Assembly: GCA_902826155.1 (NCBI GenBank) | Contig: CADEDU010000053.1 | Span: 10,165 to 30,320, forward strand | DNA: 20,156 nt | Direction: 5' to 3' | Origin: an uncultured beta proteobacterium | GTDB lineage: Bacteria > Pseudomonadota > Gammaproteobacteria > Burkholderiales > SG8-39 | Part shown: one piece after another, positions 1-7,533 of the stretch | Numbering within the stretch: the stretch's first letter is position 1 | Layout of the letters: every line of letters starts with the position of its first letter | Notes under the pieces: model-generated | Databases searched by the model: none | What the model was told of the DNA's origin: nothing | Seen by the model: only the letters and a program-made list of their open reading frames with translations | Translations under genes and position numbers: made by a program

Positions 1-821
1 AGAAACAGCGTCGCGTACAGCACCGCGAACACCGGCACCAGGTTGATGTAGATCGCCGCCTGCGACGGGCCGAGCCGCTGCACGCCGCGATTGAACCAAT
101 AGAAGTTCAACGCTGTGCCGAGCACGCCCAGGTAGAGCAGGCTGGCCCAACCGATCGTTCCGACATTGCCGAGCGTCACGCGATGCCATTCGGCGGCGCT
201 GGCGACGATCAACATCGCCGTGCCGATCAGCGCCGACCAGGTCGTCACCGCGAGTGGCGATAGTGTCGCGAATAACGGGCGGCCGATGAGCGTGTAGGCA
301 GCCCAGCCCACCACGCAGCCGAACATCAACGCATCGCCGATGCCGAACGCACCGGAAAAAGCGGAACCCGGATCGCCCCGGGTGATGACGACCGCGGCAC
401 CCAGCAGCGCCAGTGCAATGCCAACCCAGCCCAGCGCACTGCGGCGCTCGCCGAAAAAGAGCGTTGCACCGACCGCCACGGCGATCGGGTTGAGCGCCAT
501 GATCAGCGCGGCGCGTCCGGCGCTGATCGTCTCCAACGCCGCGAAGAAGCAGTAGTTCCACGCCGCCACGCCGACGATCGCCAGCGCCACGATCGGCTTG
601 CGATGCGGTGCGCCCAGTCGCGGCAGTCCGCTCTCCAAGACGCGTAGCATGATCAATAACGCGGCGCTCGCTGCGACGAATCGCAGCGCACCGGCGGTGA
701 GCGGCGGCAGCAGCGGCGCGACGATCCGTCCGGCGATGAACTGGCCCGCCCACACGAGGGCGACGACGAGCAACTGCAGATGCACGCCCAGGTTCGTGCC
801 TGAGCTGACGGGGCGGGTCAT
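1..821 (-). CDS. EamA/DMT-family transporter (3' end cut by window edge)
   Basis: Inner-membrane drug/metabolite transporter of the EamA family, probably an exporter of a small metabolite. Reading leftwards from the ATG at 819-821, the frame stays open to base 1 (273 residues visible) and begins MTRPVSSGTNLGVHLQ. Hydrophobic helices recur throughout. The first repeat opens with a VALVWAGQFIAGRIV segment, and the second contains AAYTLIGRPLF and ends near the window edge with NRGVQRLGPSQAAIYINLVP, a common EamA ending. Full EamA proteins are about 290-300 residues, so only the last few tens are missing. No strong Shine-Dalgarno precedes the start. It is divergent from the lipoprotein gene at 1195. 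The substrate cannot be inferred. Family assignment is firm; the exact start is less so. Confidence 0.88.
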   Translation of the reverse strand, partial: MTRPVSSGTNLGVHLQLLVVALVWAGQFIAGRIVAPLLPPLTAGALRFVAASAALLIMLRVLESGLPRLGAPHRKPIVALAIVGVAAWNYCFFAALETISAGRAALIMALNPIAVAVGATLFFGERRSALGWVGIALALLGAAVVITRGDPGSAFSGAFGIGDALMFGCVVGWAAYTLIGRPLFATLSPLAVTTWSALIGTAMLIVASAAEWHRVTLGNVGTIGWASLLYLGVLGTALNFYWFNRGVQRLGPSQAAIYINLVPVFAVLYATLF

Positions 822-930
822 GGTGTTGTTGTTGAGAGGCTCGTGGGCGCAGTACCGAACGCGAGGGCCAGCGCCGCAATGATGGCAGATCGCCAGGCGC
901 GCCTTGGCCACTCGCAGCGCCTTCGTCGCG

Positions 931-952
931 ATTGGTTCCCGCAATTGGTTCC
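931..952. repeat. Two 9-bp direct repeats, period 13 bp
   Basis: ATTGGTTCC occurs at 931-939 and again at 944-952, separated by CGCA. It lies about 110 bases upstream of the EamA start, in a divergent promoter region. It could be a pair of half-sites for a regulator or chance; no function is established. Confidence 0.5.
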
Positions 953-981
953 ATGAAGCCAGCCCCAAGCTGTATCGAAAT

Positions 982-1004
982 GTTGCCGCGCATGCGCGGG
1001 CAAC
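982..1004. repeat. Inverted repeat, GTTGCC..GGCAAC around GCGCATGCGC
   Basis: The arms GTTGCC (982-987) and GGCAAC (999-1004) flank the self-complementary core GCGCATGCGC (988-997), with one unpaired G at 998. Fully folded, this gives about ten base pairs around an AT turn. No T-run follows on either strand, so an operator or structured leader is as plausible as a terminator. Confidence 0.6.
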
Positions 1005-1194
1005 CCGCCGACGGTTCGCCGCTAAGCATCGATTCGATCAGGCTTTTCCGATCGGATCGCGGTGATTCGCAGCGGCACCCTGCCACGCGTTTGGTTACAT
1101 CGCGCTCATGCCGGCGATACACCGCACACATAGATTCATCGACCAGCCGCCCGTGATGGCGGCTCCATCAACGCGTTCACGAGTGGAGGTCGAT

Positions 1195-3054
1195 ATGCAC
1201 TGGATAGAGGACTGGAGTCATGCGCTGCGACGCGGCGCCCGCTGGGTGGGGACGAGCCTGCTCGCCCTGTCTATCGCGGCGTGTGGCGGCGGCGGAGGTG
1301 GCGATTCATCGGCTGGCGCTGCAGGTGCCGGCGCCACGGGTGAGGCGGTAATCAGCATCACCGATGCACCCGGCGAGTTCGTGAGTTATACGGTCGATGT
1401 CGTCTCGCTCACGCTCACGCGTGCCAACGGCGCGGTGGTCGAGGCGCTGCCCAATCGCACCCGGATCGACTTCGCGCAACTGACCGAACTCACCGAATTC
1501 CTGACCGCCGCAACTGTGCCGGCTGGCAACTACACCGACGCGAAGATCCGGCTCGATTACACCAACGCCGACATCAAGGTCGAGGACAACGCCGGCAACG
1601 CCGTGAGCGCGCAGGTGCGTGACGCCAACGGCAACGCGATCACCACGGTCGACCTGGCGATCAAGTTCGACAATCTGCGCCACATGGTGATCGCACCGGG
1701 CATTCCGGCGCACGTCACACTCGATTTCAACCTCGAAGCGTCGAACACCGTCGATCTGGCCACAACGCCGCCGACGGTTCGAGTGCAGCCGATTCTGGTC
1801 GCCGACGTCACGCCTGATCGCGTCAAGCCGCATCGCGCGCGCGGGCCGCTACTCAGCGTGAGCACGGCCGACTCCACTTACCGCGTCGCCATTCGCCCGT
1901 TCCATCGACACGTTTCCGACCACGGCGAGTTGACGGTGCAGATCAGCCCGTCGACCGTGTTCGAGATCAATGGGGCCAACGCGCAGGGCAGCGCTGGTCT
2001 GGCGCAACTGGCTGCGCTCCCGACCTTCTCCGCAACGCTGGCGATCGGCACTCTGGACGTCGCTAATCGTCGCTTCACCGCCGAAGAGGTCTATGCCGGA
2101 TCGAGCGTGCCGTTCGGTGCAAGCGATGTCGTGCAAGGTAGCGTCAGCGCCCGCACCGGCAACACGCTCACGGTGATCGGTGCGTCGCTGCAGCGCGCCG
2201 ATGGCACGCTCACCTTTGCCGATTCGATCACTGTCAACGTCGGCGCCAGCACGAAGATCACGCGCGCCGGGCAGGTCATCACGGGGCAGGGCGCCACGAT
2301 CGCCGATCTGTCGGTGGGCACTCTGATCTCGGCGTTCGGACGCCTCAACGGCAATGCGCTCGATGCGAGCACCAGCGCCGATCTGGTCAGGCTCGGCGTC
2401 ACGACGATGGGTGGCACCGTCAACGCGGTCGCAGCGGGCAGCGCGCGCGTGACCGTCCAGCGCATCAACGGCCGGCTGGTGTCGCGTTACAACTTCGCCG
2501 GCACCGGTACCGCCGGCAATGATGCGCTGGTGAACGACTACGAAGTCAATACCGGCGCGCTGTCGCTTGCCGGTATCGGCGCGAGCACCCCGGTACGGGT
2601 GCGCGGATTCGTGCAACCGTTCGGCCAGGCGCCCGAGGACTTCGACGCGCAGAGCATCGTCAACCTGGCCACCGTCCCGGCCAACATGCTGGTCGACTGG
2701 GAGCCGGCGGTCACGGCGCCGTTCGCTTCGGCGAACGCGGGTGCGCTCGTGGTCAATCTCACCGGCGCGCCGACGTTGCACCATATCTATCGGCTCGGTG
2801 TCGCGAGCGATCTGAAGGTCGCGCCGTATTCGAGTCGCTCGCCGACCGTTCAGCCCGACAGCAACGGCAAGGGTCTGTTTGCGCTGGCGCAACCGGGTAG
2901 CGTGCAGGTGTTCACCACCTTTGCCGGCTACGTCAGTGCGCTGCAGCTCGAGCTGGCCACCGGCAAGACGCTCGATGGCATGGCCGCGCACGGCACCTTC
3001 GACGACGCGAACGTGGCGATGACTGCGCACATCGTGGCGGCGAAGGTGAAGTAG
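1195..3054 (+). CDS. DUF4382/DUF5666-like lipoprotein
   Basis: Predicted exported lipoprotein of 619 residues with no known reaction. The start at 1195 is chosen because GGAGG sits 5 bases upstream and because it places a signal peptide at the N-terminus: basic RR at 12-13, a hydrophobic stretch, then a lipobox I-A-A-C with the lipid-anchored Cys at residue 30, followed by a run of six glycines. Residues about 50-205 match the DUF4382 pattern (EAVISITDAPGE at the front, then alternating beta strands and LDFNLEAS). Residues about 210-600 are beta-rich with repeated blocks resembling DUF5666 (for example GSVSARTGNTLTVIG and VGTLISAFGRLNG). The gene stands alone, with a strong stem-loop just after the stop. 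The protein is probably attached to the outer membrane or cell surface. Domain calls are by pattern recognition. Confidence 0.85.
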   Translation: MHWIEDWSHALRRGARWVGTSLLALSIAACGGGGGGDSSAGAAGAGATGEAVISITDAPGEFVSYTVDVVSLTLTRANGAVVEALPNRTRIDFAQLTELTEFLTAATVPAGNYTDAKIRLDYTNADIKVEDNAGNAVSAQVRDANGNAITTVDLAIKFDNLRHMVIAPGIPAHVTLDFNLEASNTVDLATTPPTVRVQPILVADVTPDRVKPHRARGPLLSVSTADSTYRVAIRPFHRHVSDHGELTVQISPSTVFEINGANAQGSAGLAQLAALPTFSATLAIGTLDVANRRFTAEEVYAGSSVPFGASDVVQGSVSARTGNTLTVIGASLQRADGTLTFADSITVNVGASTKITRAGQVITGQGATIADLSVGTLISAFGRLNGNALDASTSADLVRLGVTTMGGTVNAVAAGSARVTVQRINGRLVSRYNFAGTGTAGNDALVNDYEVNTGALSLAGIGASTPVRVRGFVQPFGQAPEDFDAQSIVNLATVPANMLVDWEPAVTAPFASANAGALVVNLTGAPTLHHIYRLGVASDLKVAPYSSRSPTVQPDSNGKGLFALAQPGSVQVFTTFAGYVSALQLELATGKTLDGMAAHGTFDDANVAMTAHIVAAKVK

Positions 3055-3064
3055 ACGGGGACAT

Positions 3065-3095
3065 CGCAGACCGCTGGCGCGCGCAGCGGTCTGCG
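3065..3095 (+). terminator. Strong stem-loop after lipoprotein gene
   Basis: A perfect 12-bp stem (CGCAGACCGCTG at 3065-3076 with CAGCGGTCTGCG at 3084-3095) closes a 7-base GC loop, starting 10 bases after the stop codon. No U-tract follows directly; the nearest short T-run is more than 10 bases on. It may be a weak intrinsic terminator or an RNA 3'-end stabiliser. Confidence 0.55.
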
Positions 3096-3196
3096 CCCGG
3101 ACCGTGCTTTGCGATTGACGTGTGCGCGGAACGAGGGGATTGTCGCGGTGGTTCGATAGCCAACGCCGCATTCACGCGTTCGAAAGGAGCGTCGCC

Positions 3197-4591
3197 ATGT
3201 CATTCGAAGGCTTTCCCGGTTGTGACGTCCGCGCCAAGCTCGATCACCCGGTGATCGATGCGGACGCCCACGTGGTCGAGTGCGATTTCGCTCACCTGGA
3301 TTTCGTGCGCGAGGTGGCCGGGCGCGACGTGGCCGAGCGTGTCGGTGCGTTCGCCGCGGCGCACGGGCCAACGGTGAAAGGTTTCTGGTGGGGTTTGCCT
3401 TCGGGGCCGCACACCAGTGACCGTGCGCTCGCGCAGTTGCCGCGCTACATGCGCAGTCGCATGGATGAGCTGGGCATCGATTTCGCCCACTGCTACACGA
3501 CGCGCGGGCTGTCGCACATGTACATCCCCGACGAGGATATGCGACGGGCGAGCTGCCGCGGACTCAACATGCTCACCGCCGAGATGTACGCCGACGTGGG
3601 GGATCGTTTGCGTCCGGTTGCGGTCATTCCGACCTACTCGCCGACCGAGGCGATCGAGGAATTGGAGTTCGCGGTACTGAAACTCGGTCACAAGGCGATC
3701 CACGTCGGGACCGAGTTGCGTGGGCCAGCGCGCGCGGCGGGGCCCGATCCGTTTCTCAATGCGGCACAGACCACACGCTCGATCGCGATCGATGCACCGC
3801 ATGACTACGACCCGTTCTGGCAACGTTGCGTCGAGCTCAAGGTCGCGCCGGTATGCCACACCTCGTCGCGCGGCATCGGCTATCGCGCTTCGCCGAGCAA
3901 CTACGTGTTCAACCACCTCGGCGATTTCGCCAACGGCGCGGAGTTCTTCTGCCGGTCGCTGTTTTTCGGTGGGGTGACGCAGCGCTTCCCGCAGTTGAGT
4001 TTCGGTTTCCTCGAAGGCGGGGTTGCCTGGGCGGTGAACCTGCTCAACGATATCGTCGAGCATTGGGAGAAGCGCAACGTCGAGGCGCTCGAGCGCAATC
4101 TCGATCCCGACAAGCTCGACGTCGATCTGATGCTGCGATTGTTCGGCGAGTTCGGCGGCGCGCGGCTGGCGCCCGAGCGCCTGAAGCTGAGCGTGCATGG
4201 CCGCTGGATGATGAAGCGGCCCGAATTGTTCGACGAGTTCGCTGCCTGCGCGATGACCGAAATTCCCGCGCTCAAGCGATTGTTCGTCGATCCGTTCTAC
4301 TTCGGTTGCGAGGCCGACGATCGCATGGTGTCGGTCGCGTTCAACCGCAGGCTCAATCCGTTGGGCAAGGCGTTGAAGCCGGTGTTCGGCTCCGACATCG
4401 GCCACTGGGATGTGCTCGATGCGGCGAGCGTTCTTTCAGAGGCCTGGACCCTGGTGACGAGCAAGCTGATCACGTCGGAAGACTTCCGCGCGCTCGTGTT
4501 CGTCAACCCGGCGATGCTGCATCTGTCGATGAATCCCGATTACTTCGCCGGGACGGTCGTCGAAGACGCCGCGCGCAAGCTCATGCGCTAG
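3197..4591 (+). CDS. Amidohydrolase-family protein (ACMSD-like metal hydrolase/decarboxylase)
   Basis: A 464-residue cytoplasmic protein of the amidohydrolase_2 (TIM-barrel) group, which includes ACMSD and related decarboxylases and hydrolases acting on carboxylated substrates. The start at 3197 follows AAAGGAG at 3183-3189. The N-terminal strand reads VIDADAHVVE (residues 19-28), giving D23-x-H25 where many relatives have HxH. Further likely metal or active-site residues are H221 in VCHTSSRG, H240 in FNHLGDF, E273 in GFLEGGVAW and D400 in FGSDIGHWD, the usual late-barrel aspartate. The family is usually 300-400 residues; this one has extra length around 290-380. It is a single gene, convergent with the EamA exporter (23-base gap). 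The substrate is unknown; a metal-dependent C-C or C-N bond reaction is the family expectation. Confidence 0.85.
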   Translation: MSFEGFPGCDVRAKLDHPVIDADAHVVECDFAHLDFVREVAGRDVAERVGAFAAAHGPTVKGFWWGLPSGPHTSDRALAQLPRYMRSRMDELGIDFAHCYTTRGLSHMYIPDEDMRRASCRGLNMLTAEMYADVGDRLRPVAVIPTYSPTEAIEELEFAVLKLGHKAIHVGTELRGPARAAGPDPFLNAAQTTRSIAIDAPHDYDPFWQRCVELKVAPVCHTSSRGIGYRASPSNYVFNHLGDFANGAEFFCRSLFFGGVTQRFPQLSFGFLEGGVAWAVNLLNDIVEHWEKRNVEALERNLDPDKLDVDLMLRLFGEFGGARLAPERLKLSVHGRWMMKRPELFDEFAACAMTEIPALKRLFVDPFYFGCEADDRMVSVAFNRRLNPLGKALKPVFGSDIGHWDVLDAASVLSEAWTLVTSKLITSEDFRALVFVNPAMLHLSMNPDYFAGTVVEDAARKLMR

Positions 4592-4614
4592 CGCGGTCGC
4601 CCGAATCAAGTGCG

Positions 4615-5508
4615 TCAGCGCGCGTCGGCGGTTTGCTGAGGCTGCGCCGCGCGCGCTCGAATCTTGAGCAGATTCTGCGTGACGGCCACGCCGATGATCG
4701 TCAGCACGGCGCCGACCACGAACTTTGTACTCAGGTCCTCGCCGAGGAACAGCACGCTCGAGATGATCGCGAACACCGGCAACAGCAGACTGAACGGGGC
4801 GATGCGATTCATCGGGCAGCGGCCAATCAGCCAGAACCACAGTCCGAAGCCGATGACTCCGCCGATCAGCACCGTGTAAGCGAAGCCGAGCCAACCGGCC
4901 AGATCGGCCGCGCGCAGCGATTCGATCTGCCCTTCCTCGAGGATGAGGGTGGCGATCAGCAACTGCGGGATCGTGAACAGCGACGACCAGCCCATCAGCA
5001 TGAGCGGATCGAACGGTCCGTATTTCTTGGTCATCACGTTGGCGACTGCGAACGCGAGCGCGGAGGCACCCACCAGCAGGATCGCGATCAGATTGATGCG
5101 CGCCTCCGGCCCGATACCCAGGATCAGCACGCCGGCGAGCGCGAGGATGACGCCCACCACTGTCGACTTCGAAGGGCGATCGCCCAGCATCGGCCAGGCG
5201 AGCAGCACGATGAACGGGGTGGCCAGTTGATACGCAACCGCCGCGACCGTTCCTGGCCCGACGGCCATCCCCAGGTAGAACAGGCCGAAGTGCAGCCCGC
5301 CCATGAACACCGAGATGATGATGATCGCCGGGATCTCGGTGCGTTTCGGTCGCACGACGAACGGGATCAGCAGGATCGCGATCGCCAGGAACCGGATGCA
5401 GATGAAGAACAGCGGCGGAAACTCCGCCAACCCGGCCTTGATTGCCACGTACTGAAAGCCCCACAACAACGGGACGAAGACGGCGATACCGATCTGGATG
5501 GGGGTCAT
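4615..5508 (-). CDS. EamA/DMT-family transporter
   Basis: A 297-residue inner-membrane exporter with the two tandem EamA repeats typical of the family (about residues 5-135 and 150-280) and around ten hydrophobic helices. It begins MTPIQIGIAVFVPLLWGFQY; the W-G-x-x-x-x-A-I-K pattern in helix 1 is characteristic. The start at 5508 is preferred over upstream in-frame codons because the protein then opens directly with helix 1. An AAGGA lies 12 bases upstream, a rather long spacing. It lies downstream of the Rid-like gene on the same strand across a 126-base gap that includes a short hairpin (5578-5590). Co-transcription is possible but not shown. The family exports metabolites such as amino acids or nucleosides; the substrate here is unknown. 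It differs from the EamA gene at the left window edge. Confidence 0.88.
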   Translation of the reverse strand: MTPIQIGIAVFVPLLWGFQYVAIKAGLAEFPPLFFICIRFLAIAILLIPFVVRPKRTEIPAIIIISVFMGGLHFGLFYLGMAVGPGTVAAVAYQLATPFIVLLAWPMLGDRPSKSTVVGVILALAGVLILGIGPEARINLIAILLVGASALAFAVANVMTKKYGPFDPLMLMGWSSLFTIPQLLIATLILEEGQIESLRAADLAGWLGFAYTVLIGGVIGFGLWFWLIGRCPMNRIAPFSLLLPVFAIISSVLFLGEDLSTKFVVGAVLTIIGVAVTQNLLKIRARAAQPQQTADAR

Positions 5509-5634
5509 GGCGCAGCGCGATCCTTGCAGAGGCGGTGATCCGAATGGCGAGCGATGCGCAACACCTGGTGCAGCGCAGCGCTCGGAGCGCAAGTTGCAAC
5601 CATACCCGAGCGCCGCAATCGGTTGTGATCAGCC

Positions 5635-6816
5635 TCAGTATGGCGCGAAGTCGGTGTTGCCCTTGCCGTCGATCGCGATGCCTTCGATCTCCACCAGCCA
5701 CTTGGGCCGGCAGACCGGCGCGCGCAGCAGCACGTGCGGCACATCCTTGAGCACGCTGGCGTTGATGCCGCGCTCGACCAGATCGGCATCGAGCGGGTCG
5801 CGCAGGTAGACCAGCAAGTAGCGCATCGACTCGAGCGCCGCGCCGCTGTTGCGCAGCATCACCTCGACGTTCTCGATCGCGCGTTCGGTCTGGCGCTGCA
5901 CATCGCCGATGTGCTGGATCTGCCCCTGGTTGTCGATGCTGGCGGTGCCCGAGACGAACAGGTGACGCCGGTCGCCGAACACCACCTCGCGCCCGCGCTC
6001 GAACGTCACGCCGTACTCCACCGTCGGATTCATGTGGGTCGGCGCCTGCATCGCGCGGTTCTGGCCCGGCTGCAGGCCCTGGATCGCGTGCACGTCGAGC
6101 AGCAACGAGTCGTTAGATTCGGAGGAGCGGCCCTCGATACCGGTGCTGGCAGGGAAGCCGGTTTCGTGGTTGATGCCGAAGCGATCGAATACGCGATTGC
6201 GGCCGGAGCTGGCGCCGGCGTAGTTCACGTCGATGCTGTTGACGTACAGCCACGTGCGCACCACCTGCGGCAGCGTGATGCCGTTCGACTGTGCGGCTTC
6301 GCCCGGTGTGCCGAACAGCTGTTCGGTCTGCGCTGCGCAATCACCGTGCGCGGTGGAGAGCAGGTTGCGCAGATAAACGTACCGGTACGGACCGTGTTCG
6401 ATCGACAGCCCCATCGCGCGTTCGCGCGCGCCGGGCACATCGAGCTTGCGCCGCACCGCATCGGTGCCGCCCCGATGCGCATGGTGAACCTGCATCGCCA
6501 CGCGCGTGCCCACCGGGGGCTGCTGCACGATGGTGATCGGGATGCCGGCCGCGGTCATGCGCTCGAAGCCGCGGTGCGCACGGATCATCTCTTCCTGGTT
6601 GGCCGAGTCGGAGAGAAAGATCGTCGCGCCGATGCCCGAATCGAGATCGAGCTTCAGGCCGGCCAGTGCCGTTTCGTACGCGTCGAAGAGCTGATCGGTC
6701 TGGCGTTTGAAGGTGCTGCGTCCTCTCGGGCGCGCGATGATGAAAGCTTCGCGTGCCGTTCCTGCTCTTCCAGTCCACTCACTTACCGAAATGCTGTCGT
6801 AAAGCCTGGCGCTCAC
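5635..6816 (-). CDS. Multi-domain Rid (YjgF/YER057c/UK114) family protein
   Basis: A 393-residue protein built from Rid-type units, related in pattern to RidA imine deaminases and to the Rid-like chorismatases. The GTG at 6816 is chosen because AAGGAG (6826-6831) sits 9 bases upstream; an upstream in-frame TTG at 6876 lacks this. The C-terminal unit (about 270-393) is the clearest: VSGTASIDNQGQIQHIGD, then QT at 309-310, then RYLLVYLRD and VEIEGIAI. A middle unit has QT at 163-164, VVRTWLYV at 185-192 and PASTGIEG at 222-229. The N-terminal unit has QT at 39-40 and PPVGTRVAMQV at 100-110. The family subunit is about 130 residues and trimeric, so this looks like three units in one chain. Substrate and reaction are unknown; imine or enamine hydrolysis is the family expectation. 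Confidence 0.82.
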   Translation of the reverse strand: MSARLYDSISVSEWTGRAGTAREAFIIARPRGRSTFKRQTDQLFDAYETALAGLKLDLDSGIGATIFLSDSANQEEMIRAHRGFERMTAAGIPITIVQQPPVGTRVAMQVHHAHRGGTDAVRRKLDVPGARERAMGLSIEHGPYRYVYLRNLLSTAHGDCAAQTEQLFGTPGEAAQSNGITLPQVVRTWLYVNSIDVNYAGASSGRNRVFDRFGINHETGFPASTGIEGRSSESNDSLLLDVHAIQGLQPGQNRAMQAPTHMNPTVEYGVTFERGREVVFGDRRHLFVSGTASIDNQGQIQHIGDVQRQTERAIENVEVMLRNSGAALESMRYLLVYLRDPLDADLVERGINASVLKDVPHVLLRAPVCRPKWLVEIEGIAIDGKGNTDFAPY

Positions 6817-7356
6817 AGAGGGGTTCTCCTTGGAAATGTTCGTGTCGGAACGAGCGATCCACGTCGAACGCGACAATCGCAGTCGGACACATCTTCACAT
6901 CGCATGCGACGCTGTTGTGCCCCCGGTCGTCGGCAACTTTGTTATGAACGGTCTGCTGTCATACCCACGCAATCTGCGTCGCGTAGAGCAAGGCGCGCGT
7001 CGACACGCCGCTTCGGTGCGAAGCGGGGTCAGCGTTCCTCTCTTTTTGGTGATGGATGCGGCCTGACTGCGGAGACGCAGGTCGCCGGTGCAGAGCGACG
7101 GCGCGCCTAGCTGGCGCAACTCGGTTTCCGCGATACAACTAGGACATAGCGGACGAAATGTTAAACGCCGTGGCGGAGTGGGTCAAGCCGATCTCGGTCT
7201 GATCGCTTCGAGTCGAGCCGGTAGCGCAGGCGTCGCCACACGTGATCGCCAACGTGATGACGCGGCACCGCCGGCGCGGGAGCAGGCGGTGGCATTCTTG
7301 TCCGCCTGACTACGATGTTGGGCTCCGCACCGTTCGCCTGCCGCGATGCTTCCGAT
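6817..7356. other. 540-base non-coding gap upstream of the Rid gene
   Basis: I find no credible protein or RNA gene here; the short open frames lack a ribosome site and family features. It holds the ribosome-binding site of the Rid gene at 6826-6831, the palindrome TCGCATGCGA at 6900-6909, and a perfect 8-bp hairpin at 7008-7026. The left part should contain the promoter of the Rid gene on the minus strand. The right part is the 3' flank of the lyase/monooxygenase operon. Confidence 0.45.
7008..7026. repeat. Perfect 8-bp inverted repeat (hairpin)
   Basis: CCGCTTCG (7008-7015) and CGAAGCGG (7019-7026) pair perfectly around a 3-base loop. On the plus strand a T5 run lies 16 bases further (7043-7047), too far for a standard intrinsic terminator, and there is no T-run on the minus side. 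It could be an operator upstream of the Rid gene or a transcript-end structure for the lyase operon. Confidence 0.6.
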
Positions 7357-7533
7357 CTACCCCTTCGTGCGCCAGTCGCCCCGCTGCGCGTTGGGAAATC
7401 CCAGGTTTTCGCGCAACGTGGTGCCGGCGTATTGCCGATGTAATAGTCCGCGCCGCTGCAGCTCCGGTGCGACCAGCCGCGCGAAATCTTCGTACGCACC
7501 GGGAATGACTGGCGCAGCCACCACGAAACCGTC
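7357..7533 (-). pseudogene. Severed C-terminal tail of the LLM monooxygenase gene
   Basis: Directly after the TGA at 7534-7536 and in the same frame, 58 further codons run to a TAG at 7357-7359. The translation begins DGFVVAAPVIPGAYEDFARL, continues VAPELQRRGLLHRQYAGTT and ends LRENLGF plus 13 residues. This is the ending expected of NtaA/SnaA/DszA-family monooxygenases (DGF motif, PELQRRG, a YxGxTLRExLG-type end). The tail has no start codon or ribosome site of its own, so it is not expected to be made unless the TGA is read through or is a sequence error. Confidence 0.8.

Larger units (their letters stand above)
822..1194. other. Divergent intergenic region with direct and inverted repeats
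   Basis: This 373-base gap lies between the divergent EamA and lipoprotein genes. No convincing reading frame is seen in it. It contains a tandem pair of the 9-mer ATTGGTTCC (931-939 and 944-952, period 13) and a near-perfect inverted repeat at 982-1004. It also holds a Shine-Dalgarno GGAGG at 1185-1189 serving the lipoprotein start at 1195. Promoters for both genes should lie here, but I see no hexamer pair strong enough to call. Confidence 0.5.

Noticed and set aside
818..1003. Short minus-strand open frame of 61 residues upstream of the EamA gene
   Set aside because: It is Arg/Trp-rich with no ribosome site or family features, and it covers repeats in a divergent promoter gap. It is most likely a by-product of high GC.
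1849..3171. Long minus-strand open frame of 440 residues opposite the lipoprotein gene
   Set aside because: Its composition is extremely rich in Arg, His and Asp with no recognisable domain, while the plus strand has a signal peptide, lipobox and DUF4382. It is a shadow frame in high-GC DNA.
3826..5538. Plus-strand open frame of 570 residues spanning the amidohydrolase and EamA genes
   Set aside because: It is highly charged (Arg, Asp, Glu, His, Gln) without domains, and it overlaps two genes with clear family motifs on their own frames.
7510..7520. Small hairpin TGGC/GCCA downstream of the in-frame TGA as a SECIS element
   Set aside because: It has only 4 bp and a 3-base loop, without the GGU-type apical loop of bacterial SECIS elements. 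It is too weak to support selenocysteine insertion.
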